From: Petrosia ficiformis
Taxonomy: Eukaryota > Porifera > Demospongiae > Haplosclerida > Petrosiidae
Reading direction: 5' to 3'
Assembly: GCA_947044365.1 (NCBI GenBank)
Contig: OX345651.1
Location: forward strand, 4,264,926 to 4,328,925
Length of the DNA stretch: 64,000 nucleotides
Below the pieces are notes generated by a model. It was not told the DNA's origin. It saw only the letters and a program-made list of their open reading frames with translations, and searched no databases. Made by a program: the position numbers and the translations under genes. This document shows, piece after piece, positions 22,501-31,800 of the stretch. The stretch's first letter is position 1. Every line of letters starts with the position of its first letter.

Positions 22501-25070
22501 TTGTTTTAGTTAACTATAACTATAACCTGACGACTTTTAGTAAGGCATTATGAGTCTTGTGACTTTTAGTTAACTAAACTATATGACTACAACTATATAA
22601 CTACATGTACATGTACAAGTCTACAATAATAACTACAACTAACTAAAATGAAAATTGGCCAATAATGGGCACTTTTAGTTAGTTAACTAAAACCTTTTAA
22701 TAAGCCCAATGTTAATTAACTATAACTAAACTAAAAGTTTGAGAAACCAGGCATACTATAACTATAAATAGTCATTTTTGTCAAACTAAAACAACACTGC
22801 TCAAAATCAACCCCTCCTCTCCCTCCATCAAGTTCTACCAGTAGTGAAGTAGTATAGCCATATTACTTTACTGAAGATTACTATAAATACATAATGCCCA
22901 GCTGGATTGACTCACTAACAGAGATATATTTGACAGAGGAACAGAGAGGTAAGATACGCTACAATCAATGCCAATGACATCAAATAAACAGTAACTTGTA
23001 CAATGTACGTACAATACCTTAGAACTTCCTACTACACTGGAATTTGCAACAGCCGCTATTAATCCATCAACATGAACAGCAAGCTCACTATAGAGAATAC
23101 ATTTCTAATAATAACAGGAAACACCCATTTTAACTATAACATACATGTACATGTATAGACCAGAAGAAACATGTTTTTATGTAGACTACATGTATTGTTT
23201 CAGACAAAAATTGATAACATCAACATTATTTTATTACGTACACTGTATATTACAAACTATACTTCTTTTATACTACAAAACATTTTAATCAGTATCACTA
23301 TGATCAATGAATGTACAATATTGTGTTCAGTATATGTACTATAGTGTATACTTTAATGTCATAAGATTAATACATGATTATACTGTAACTCAATAACTTA
23401 TATGTACTATAGTGTATAGTTTAATGTCATAAGATTAATACATGATTATACTGTAACTCAACATCTTATATGTACTATAGTGTCTAGTTTAATGTCATAA
23501 GGTTAATACATGATTATACTGTAACTCAATAACGTATATGTACTATAGTGTATAGTTTAATGTCATAAGATTAATACATGATTATACTGTAACTCAATAA
23601 CTTATATGTACTATAGTGTATAGTTTAATGTCGTAAGGTTAATACATGATTATACTGTAACTCAATAACTTATATGTACTATAGTGTATAGTTTAATGTC
23701 ATAAGATTAATACATGATTATACTGTAACTCAATAACTTATATGTACTATAGTGTATAGTTTAATGTCATAAGGTTAATACATGATTATACTGTAACTCA
23801 ATAACTTATATGTACTATAGTGTATAGTTTAATGTCATAAGGTTAATACATGATTATACTGTAACTCAATAATGAAGTAATGGATTGAAATATGACAGGT
23901 ATAAAAAAAGAATGGAAGAAAAATTGCATTTAAATGGTGTAGGAAAAATAATTGTTAGTCATTCTAATTCATAATTGTTAGTCATTCTTAAACTAAAATT
24001 ATGATCATATTTCTGAGGTCAAAGTGAACATGAATGATCTTTAGTAAATGATTTTTATGGCCCGTAGGGCCATCCTTATGATTGCTTTCCACGGGGTTTA
24101 ATGTATATATATATATATTCTTGTGTCCACTTGTGCGAGTATGTGTTGTATACGTAGTTAAGGAAGTTGCGTCATTCCCGGGGGCTCGGTCAATTGAAGG
24201 GCGTGGTGCGTAAAAAAACGCGCGCTCGAGCTCTACAGACCAGCAGGAAGAAAGCTAAGTTGCTTATGTAGAAACTGGAACTAATAGCTAGCTATTCTGC
24301 CTGAAATATATTCCTGAAGTTCTACAAGGTTCTATAAAAGTTAAGGAGAGTAGATAATGAAAATAATAACTACAATAGGCTGTCAGCCATGATTACTGAA
24401 TCATGGACACCACAAAGCAATCATAGGGATACTTTTTTCTCTATATGAACTTGTTGAATTGTTTAGGATCAGTGACAAATATGACTCATCATATCAATGA
24501 CATTTTCATTGAGTAAGTCGGAGGAAGAAATGTCATAATCATCATTCCCATGGTATTCATGAACTATCATTTACATTACAGTCATGTTAGCCAAATGAAA
24601 CACGTTTAAACATTTGTACTTACACTTTTACAAGGTCACCATTCTTTAAGATGACATCAGCATCAGACTTTAGGGGAGAAAAGTGACACACACAATTGTT
24701 GACAGAAACACAGGTTGGAAATGCAATACCTGAAGAGAAAAAGTTCGTAACTGCCATCTTGACGATTTTGTACTGAAAATCTATTTCACTTACCTTTCTT
24801 TATTTTCTCCTTTTTGAACACTTTACTCGTTTCCTCTGTTATCATTTTGTCTCCTAGTTCACACAAATCTAATACCTTGGCTCCTTCTACTGCTGAATCT
24901 ATAACAGCCTTCAGAGTTCCTACACAGAGGAAGTCAGTTCATATACTTCGCCTGATAATAATCTAACATCACATACGATTTGCCATGTCTCCTGCCATCT
25001 TGTATTTTGTAACAATCACATCCTCAGCTATGGTAGGCTCTTCATCTGAGCTATCACCCTTCTCTGCCAT
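18171..25070 (-). CDS. PA2G4: Proliferation-associated protein 2G4 (EBP1), 13 coding exons, 388 aa
   Basis: Exons in transcript order (high to low): 25070-24977, 24919-24794, 24729-24624, 23087-23018, 21601-21509, 20804-20662, 20354-20276, 20225-20147, 19742-19691, 19321-19227, 18789-18732, 18607-18538, 18272-18171. They sum to 1,167 nt in frame, giving 388 residues against 394 in human PA2G4. Diagnostic segments include [54 protein letters not shown] and [16 protein letters not shown], and the tail has the family's lysine run ([11 protein letters not shown]). The family has the methionine-aminopeptidase 'pita-bread' fold without peptidase activity; it binds RNA and ribosomes and acts in growth control, in nucleolus and cytoplasm. 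The start [17 protein letters not shown] fits the family N-terminus. Introns hold several inverted-repeat elements and two tandem arrays. Splice sites are canonical GT-AG. Confidence 0.96.
18840..19199. mobile_element. Inverted-repeat element (family D, copy 1) in a PA2G4 intron
   Basis: The ends read inward as GTATCCCTATGATTGG and, on the opposite strand, GGCCATCCCATGATTGCTTT, forming imperfect terminal inverted repeats. A reverse-oriented relative lies at 24067-24442 in another intron of the same gene. There is no coding capacity, so it is a non-autonomous MITE-like element. Confidence 0.55.
19429..19629. mobile_element. 201-bp inverted-repeat element (MITE) in a PA2G4 intron
   Basis: The left end CAGTGTTCTGCCCAAACT matches the reverse complement of the right end (CAGTGTTCTACCCACACT) at 15 of 18 positions. 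The interior has a TA microsatellite and no ORF. The superfamily is unassigned. Confidence 0.65.
21031..21322. mobile_element. 292-bp hAT-like MITE in a PA2G4 intron
   Basis: The element starts TAGTGATGCAC and ends with its exact complement GTGCATCACTA; these ends are typical of hAT-type non-autonomous elements. Flanking 8-mers are only partly alike, so no clear target duplication is claimed. Confidence 0.6.
21745..21946. mobile_element. ~200-bp inverted-repeat element (family A, copy 1)
   Basis: Perfect 16-bp terminal inverted repeats, CAGAGTTTTTGATAAG at the left and its complement at the right. The interior GGTGCACCATTGGCC and GCACAGTTAATTATGAT are shared with copies at 37835-38058 and 54774-54970. 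No ORF. Confidence 0.8.
21962..22201. repeat. 60-bp tandem repeat, 4 copies
   Basis: The unit starts near GAGGGTATGCAGTCCTTA and repeats every 60 bp with few substitutions. Because 60 is divisible by 3, frames on both strands stay open (ORFs at 21903-22208 + and 21958-22182 -); these are not genes. It lies in the 1.4-kb PA2G4 intron, next to the family A element. Confidence 0.9.
22497..22798. mobile_element. ~300-bp inverted-repeat element (family B) in a PA2G4 intron
   Basis: It begins AGTGTTGTTTTAGT and ends ACTAAAACAACACT, perfect 14-bp terminal inverted repeats. The interior is rich in TTAGTTAACTAA-like motifs. Relatives lie near 32480-32705, 41460-41640, 43870-44145, 55388-55577 and 58931-60270. 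Confidence 0.75.
23333..23873. repeat. 68-bp tandem repeat, ~8 copies, in a PA2G4 intron
   Basis: The unit contains TACATGATTATACTGTAACT and ACTATAGTGTATAGTTTAAT, with a period of exactly 68 bp (ATAAG phase marks at 23361, 23429, 23497, 23565). The same unit and right flank (GGATTGAAAT...) recur at 57521-57715 and 60385-60715. Confidence 0.92.
24067..24442. mobile_element. Inverted-repeat element (family D, copy 2), GC-rich core
   Basis: It is inverted relative to 18840-19199: the left end GGGCCATCCTTATGATTGCT and the right end AAAGCAATCATAGGGATAC match that copy. The core at 24170-24235 is CpG-rich (CCCGGG, ACGCGCGCTCGAG), unlike the surrounding AT-rich intron. Confidence 0.55.
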
Positions 25071-25444
25071 ACTCACTAGACCCACGTGTGAAATTCCACA
25101 CAGGAGCATGCGCAAAAATCGCACGTAATTAATTTGCGCATAAACGCGAAAGCGCATATGCATATTTGCAGTATCTAGCTAAGACACACCCTTGGTTTGT
25201 AGAGATATCTCTACAAACCAAGGGTGTGTCTTAGATATCTCTACAAACCAAGGGTGTGTCTTAGCTACATCCTGCATGCATCTTGTCTCTGCAACCGCCC
25301 ACCCTCGCCCATGGCCATGTGCTACTCACTAGACCTAAATGTTAAATTCTTAAAAGGAGCCTATGCAGATACACATGAAAAACTAGAATACTACATAATA
25401 ATATTGTAATCAACTTCTATTCTGTCATGTACGTTATTGCACAG
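25071..25444. promoter_or_regulatory. PA2G4 upstream region with NRF1 and E-box motifs
   Basis: The stretch lies between the PA2G4 start and the 3' end of the first Kelch gene. CACGTG at 25083-25088, GCATGCGC at 25106-25113 and several GCGCAT/GCGAAAGCGC motifs mark a likely TATA-less promoter. The rest contains a large palindrome, listed separately, and no gene. Confidence 0.55.
25179..25264. repeat. 56-bp perfect palindrome with an extra copy of the right arm
   Basis: 25179-25234 is a perfect palindrome centred on GATATC (between 25206 and 25207), with arms reading CTAAGACACACCCTTGG inward. The right arm is repeated directly at 25235-25264. Either right arm can pair with the left arm. Confidence 0.93.
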
Positions 25445-26834
25445 TCATTCATTATCCGACTTTACAAGTGAGATGACTTGAACCTTTTTATGAGCACTTC
25501 TCCTGTCTTTCTGACCTCCAATCAGCATAATGTCGTAGCCTGAGTCTGGAAAGATAGCTACTGCAGCACCAATGCCATTACAATCTTGTAGATACTGCGA
25601 AAGATCACATGCACACTCCCACTTGTTCATATCTTTTGAATAGGTATAAACCTTGTTATCACTGACTGCTATAGTACATCCACCATACTTAGCTAGTATA
25701 GGGTAGTTAGTATTCATGTCACAGTCTCCCCAGTATTTTTGTTCTGAAACACTTCCCCTGGGAACAACTGGGTGGGTAGATTCAGGAATTGCCTGTTGAT
25801 TAGGATTTCCTGTAGTCTGGTGATGTGACTGTTGCTGTTTACGGGTCGCACCTTCAGACTTATCTTGGGATCCAGAAGAAATGGGACGAGCTTTTGGCGG
25901 CTGAATTCCAACTAATTCATGTTTTTCTTCACCAAGTAAAATCTTCAATTCAGCCATAGCGATATATTTTTCTTTTGATTGACGTTCTTCTTCATATCTA
26001 GTGTAGGAATTAGCTACAAATAGGTATTTATTGTTGTCAATCAAGGAGCTCATTCGATAGCCTTGAAATGGAAGATCATGAACCTCTTTCCAAAGTTCAG
26101 TTTCTATGTCCAAAAGTTCTACAATACAAGAGGGAGTTTGGTCATCTGCATCAAGTAATCCTCCGCATGTTGCAAGGTATTTGTCACTACAGGCAACAGA
26201 GGGCCAACAACGAGGTGTTGGCATGGCAATATTAGGGTGGCGTTCCCAATTTGGCTGGATTTGATTATATTTGTACATGTGTACATCACCAATAACATTT
26301 CCTGACTTACCCATATCTTGCCCTCCTATTGTAACAAGATCCTCTTTAATCCTACCGAGACTAAACTTTCCAATTCCAGTAGGGTGGCAAGAATCCAGAG
26401 CTTTCCATGTTTGGCTATCTTTATCATACCTATAAATGTAATCACTTTCTCCAATGACATAAATAACATTTTTAATAGTCACACAACTAGAAAAGGAAGA
26501 AGATGTTGGCAGTGTTGAACTGGCTTTAAGTATCCACTTGCGATCAGTGGACCAGAGACAAACTGGGCCTTGATATGTGGCCACGGCCTGCTCTGGTGAG
26601 GACTGTATCAAGAGAATATTAATTTTGATGTATCAGCATAATTATATGATTGAATAGAACATTTCTATCACATTTAGGGGAGCTTACCATAGTGATATCA
26701 AGTTGTTGAGAATTGGGTGGAGGTATATTCTTTGGAAATGTTTCTTGTTGAGGTTCAGGGAATGAGAAGGGTGATGATATCTGTGAAGAAGTTTCAGGTA
26801 CTTTGTCATTTGCAATATCACGACTGACTGCCAT
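25445..26834 (-). CDS. Kelch-repeat protein A, 2 exons, 434 aa
   Basis: Exons 26834-26688 and 26602-25445 join in phase 0 across an 85-bp GT-AG intron (total 1,305 nt). The N-terminus is a Pro/Gln/Ser-rich stretch (FPEPQQETFPKNIPPP). It is followed by Kelch-type blades with paired hydrophobic/Gly motifs and a downstream Trp: VIYVIGESDYIYRYD...W, LVTIGGQDMG...W, YLATCGG...LW, KVYTYSKDMNKW and IMLIGGQKD. A hydrophilic Gln/His-rich insert (roughly residues 260-290) separates the last blades. There is no BTB, BACK or F-box domain and no signal peptide. The family forms beta-propellers that bind proteins; the substrate is unknown. It lies tandem to a second Kelch gene on the same strand, suggesting local duplication, though the two are strongly diverged. 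Confidence 0.85.
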
Positions 26835-27663
26835 TTAATCCTGCTTGATTCTTCAAATGGGTTGAGCGGATTCATGAGTTTAGTGGAATGTATATAGTGT
26901 AATTAGTCTGTTATTACAGTCACTCATTATAATTATCTACAATTCTCCCCATGTGATCAGTGCATGCATGTACTCATTAGATGGGACTTCAGATAATGTA
27001 GTACTGTATGTACATCATTCATACAAACTGGCATAGTTGTCTTCATGATTTAATATAAAATCTTCTTTCAAATACATGAGGTACATGTATGTATATTATA
27101 TAGAACAATAATTATAGTATTATAATTCAATTGTACCCCCTCCATAAAATTGACCCCCTGGGTTCAAATATAATGGGACTCCCTTGGTCTGAATAATTGG
27201 ACCAGGGGAGTCCAAATACTTCAAAATCTCAGCAAAAAGGTCCAACATTTTCAGGGGTCCAAATATTGCATTTTCATAATTGAAGTATTTGGCTGGCAGT
27301 ACGGGGAACAAACTACTACTTGACATTGCAAATGTCAATTACCAAAACTATAGATCCAGAAACCATTTTTTGGAAACATCAGAAGTGTGTGGAAATATTT
27401 TCTTCCCACTCCAATGAACTTTTTAATAATTCCTGCTATATACAATGGAAGTCATGTCCAACATTAAAGTCACACACAACAACAAACAAATAGTTCAATA
27501 CCTCTTCTTCCAACAAATATATAATATATATACACTGACTTGCCTTCTACAACGATTAAATCAATTTAAGAGTATTTTTTATCACAGGTCACTAAATAGA
27601 AGTGACAATCTTATTAATTATTGTAGTAATTATTATTAGTATATATATTAGTGATGTGTTCGG
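26835..27663. other. Intergenic between the two Kelch genes
   Basis: AT-rich spacer presumably holding the promoter of Kelch A and the 3' UTR of Kelch B. An imperfect inverted repeat with GGGACTCCC and GGGGAGTCC arms lies near 27175-27215. No coding exon was recognised. Confidence 0.5.
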
Positions 27664-28822
27664 TCAATGTTTCATGATGGCAAGTTTCACAACATCATCA
27701 AATGCTTCTTCATTGTCACCTTTGCACCCACCTAATACCAAAATATCTCCATTTGAAAGAGTTGCTATTGTAGGATAACAACAAGTTTTATTAAGAGTAG
27801 CAAAGACAACCCAATCAGAAGTAAAGGGAGAATATAGATATATATCATTTGAATATTGTTGGGTCTGTCGGCCATATTTATTTTTTATTTTTGGTATTCC
27901 ACCAACACAAGCCAATGAGCTTTTGAAATTTACCAATGATCCTTTGTCCAAAGAAGGAGTTTCCAGACGTGTCCATTCAAGAGCTATATCAACATCAACT
28001 GGTTTTTCATCATCTTTGGCAAAAACAAGATCATCCAGAGAGGAACATGCAATAGAAAATTTATCAAATGATGAGACATAAAATGTATTATCAATGATTT
28101 GATTGGACATCATTTCACCAGAAAAAGGCATCTTTGTTGCTGTGTACCACTGTGACGCTGCTATTTCAAATATTTCAACATCTTCTATTTCTACTTCAAT
28201 AGCATCCTTCCCATTATTTCCACAGGCTATGACATGTGATCCTCCACAGGCTATGACATGTGATTCATTTGTACCACATGTTACAGAATGACGTTCTATT
28301 GACATAGCTGGAATGGATTTCTTCCACTCATCAGTCTCTGCTTCAAAAACAAAACAATCAGAAGTCGGCCTCCCTCCAGAATATATATCTCTCCCTCCAA
28401 TAAGTACTGGCTTATTGTCTATAACAGTTAAACCAAAGTTAGTTACCGGACAACAAGGTAATGTGGTCCATGAGTCATACTTTGGATTGTACTTGAAAAC
28501 TAAACATGGAACATCACCCTTGTTGACAATACCACCTCCGACAAAAATTACATCATTGATTACAACAGACTGTGCTTTGTACATGGGATAAGGTAGTGGA
28601 GAACATGGGGTCTGATGAAGTTTTGCGGTTGGAAGAAAATAATCAGCCTAAACGGTTAGATAAGAAAAACATATCTATATATATATAATTATAGATTTGA
28701 TTTACCCTTTCTGGAGTTTGTGAAATTAACTCGCATATTTCATTATAATTTACCGCTTCTGGAGAAGTTTGTGAAACTGGCCCGCACTTCGGCTCGCACA
28801 CTAGCTCACAATTGACTTCCAT
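27664..28822 (-). CDS. Kelch-repeat protein B, 2 exons, 366 aa
   Basis: Exons 28822-28706 (39 codons) and 28647-27664 join in phase 0 over a 58-bp GT-AG intron, for 1,101 nt. The first exon encodes MEVNCELVCEPKCGPVSQ..., with an internal repeat (CELVCEPK / CELISQTPE). The second exon encodes Kelch blades: VIFVGGGIVNKGD...W, KPVLIGGRDIYSGG...W, HVIACGG...W, LACVGGIP...W and DILVLGGCKGD. A 21-bp direct duplication doubles the HVIACGG turn of one blade (28220-28262). No BTB or membrane segment is seen. A cytosolic beta-propeller adaptor role is inferred only from the fold. Its start codon lies 36 bp from the oppositely oriented CHMP2A start. Confidence 0.85.
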
Positions 28823-28858
28823 TTTGTAACCACACCCATCCTGATTCCTGAATCCAAA
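28823..28858. promoter_or_regulatory. 36-bp divergent gap between Kelch B and CHMP2A start codons
   Basis: Only 36 bp separate the two opposing ATGs, so the core promoters must lie inside or overlap the neighbouring transcription unit, or the 5' UTRs are extremely short or overlap. An out-of-frame ATG on the minus strand (near 28841) lies within the gap. Confidence 0.6.
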
Positions 28859-31800
28859 ATGCCTCTGTCAGATTTATGGAAGAATAAGTCTCCTGAGGAG
28901 ATAATGAGACAAAACCAGAGAGCTCTGAGAAGAACCACAAGGTGATGAATACAAACTCAAAGATAGAATTCTTTTAAATAGTTCTTCAAACTATTACAAT
29001 CACTGTCATTTATCATTATCTGTATGATTGCAGAGATCTTGATAGAGAGAGAGGAAATCTTGAGAGACAAGAAAAGAAAATAATTGCAGATATTAAGAAA
29101 ACTGCAAAAACAGGGCAAATGGTACATAATTATTATAGTATGTGTTGTGTATATATAGAAAAGGTTTTTTGGGGGGGGAGGGTGGTAGGTTGCCTGCCGC
29201 GGCTTGGATTACTGCTCGAAAAGGTCAAGTTCTGCCATCATCTTTGATTTCTCTTTCTTGCTGGTTGAATTGGAATTTATATTTCATTTCAGGCAGCTGT
29301 AAAAATCATGGCAAAGGATCTTGTAAGGACAAGAAATCACATTAAGAAGTTTTATCTTATGAGAGCTAATATACAAGCGATATCACTGAAACTACAAGTA
29401 TTTATACATTATATTATAACTATATGTATTTATATCAGAACAATATCACTGAAACTACAAGTATTTATATATTATATTATAACTATATGTATTTATATCA
29501 GAACAATATCACTAAAACTACAAGTATTTATATATTATATTATAACTATATGTATTTATATCAGAACAATATCACTAAAACTACAAGTATTTACATATTA
29601 TATTATAACTATATGTATTTATATCAACAATATCACTAAACTACAAGTATTTATATATTATATTATAACTATATGTATTTATATCAGAACAATATCACTA
29701 AACTACAAGTATTTATATATTATATTATAACTATATGTATTTATATCAGAACAATATCACTAAAACTACAAGTATTTATACATTATATTATAACTATATG
29801 TATTTATATCAGAACAATATCACTAAACTACAAGTATTTATACATTATATTATAACTATATGTATTTATATCAGAACAATATCACTAAACTACAAGTATT
29901 TATACATTATATTATAACTATATGTATTTATATCAGAACAATATCACTAAACTACAAGTATTTACATATTATATTATAACTATATGTATTTATATCAGAA
30001 CAATATCACTAAACTACAAGTATTTATACATTATATTATAACTATATGTATTTATATCAGAACAATATCACTGAAACTACAAGTATTTATACATTATATT
30101 ATAACTATATGTATTTATATCAGAACAATATCACTGAAACTACAAGTATTTATACATTATATTATAACTATATGTATTTATATCAGAACAATATCACTAA
30201 AACTACAAGTATTTATACATTATATTATAACTATATGTATTTATATCAGAACAATATCACTAAACTACAAGTATTTATACATTATATTATAACTATATGT
30301 ATTTATATCAGAACAATATCACTAAACTACAAGTATTTATACATTATATTATAACTATATGTATTTATATCAGAACAATATCACTAAACTACAAGTATTT
30401 ACATATTATATTATAACTATATGTATTTATATCAGAACAATATCACTAAACTACAAGTATTTATACATTATATTATAACTATATGTATTTATATCAGAAC
30501 AATATCACTAAAACTACAAGTATTTATACATTATATTATAACTATATGTATTTATATCAGAACAATATCACTGAAACTACAAGTATTTATACATTATATT
30601 ATAACTATATGTATTTATATCAGAACAATATCACTAAAACTACAAGTATTTATACATTATATTATAACTATATGTATTTATATCAGAACAATATCACTAA
30701 ACTACAAGTATTTATACATTATATTATAACTATATGTATTTATATCAGAACAATATCACTAAACTACAAGTATTTATACATTATATTATAACTATATGTA
30801 TTTATATCAGAACAATATCACTAAACTACAAGTATTTACATATTATATTATAACTATATGTATTTATATCAGAACAATATCACTAAACTACAAGTATTTA
30901 TACATTATATTATAACTATATGTATTTATATCAGAACAATATCACTGAAACTACAAGTATTTATACATTATATTATAACTATATGTATTTATATCAGAAC
31001 AATATCACTAAACTACAAGTATTTATACATTATATTATAACTATATGTATTTATATCAGAACAATATCACTAAACTAAAAGTATTTATATATTATATTAT
31101 AACTATATGTATTTATATCAGAACAATATCACTAAACTACAAGTATTTATACATTATATTATAACTATATGTATTTATATCAGATCAATATCACTGAAAC
31201 TACAAGTATTTATACATTATATTATAACTATATGTATTTATATCAGATCAATATCACTAAACTACAAGTATTTATATATTATATTATAACTATATGTATT
31301 TATATCAACAATATCACTAAACTACAAGTATTTATATATTATATTATAACTATATGTATTTATATCAGATACTAACCTAACCTAGGAGTGTCATAACACA
31401 TATATATTAAATATGAGAGTATATACTTATATTTATATTTATATTAATCGTACAGTCACTATTCAATAATTACCAACAGTTCTTATATGTTAATAGACAA
31501 TGAGATCTCAGGTTGCTATGGCAAAGGCAATGAAAGGAGTAAGCAAGGTAAGACTCCGCTATATGCGATCAGTTTCATAATGATCTGTTTGTTCTGTTAG
31601 CTATACAAGTAAGCATGACATGTAACACAGTGGTATGCATGTATATACATTCTCATATAGGCTATGTCCAGAATGAACTCACAAATGAATATGCCTCAAC
31701 TACAACACATCATGATGGAATTTGAAAGAGAGGTAATACAAATTCTAAACGAATAACGAGTTCTTAAAACTCATTAATTAATTTCAGCTGTTTATATTCA

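Noticed and set aside
24150..24260. GC-rich segment in a PA2G4 intron as an internal CpG promoter
   Set aside because: It lies inside an inverted-repeat element and has no adjacent start exon; more simply the element's own core.
27120..27338. Minus-strand ORF between the Kelch genes
   Set aside because: No splice links to either Kelch gene and no recognisable domain; the region is an imperfect inverted repeat.
29308..31375. Repeated ORFs (MYLYQNNIT...) and a CRISPR-like regular array
   Set aside because: The ORFs are frames through a 62/63-bp tandem repeat. There are no unique spacers between repeats and no cas genes, and the array lies in a eukaryotic intron.
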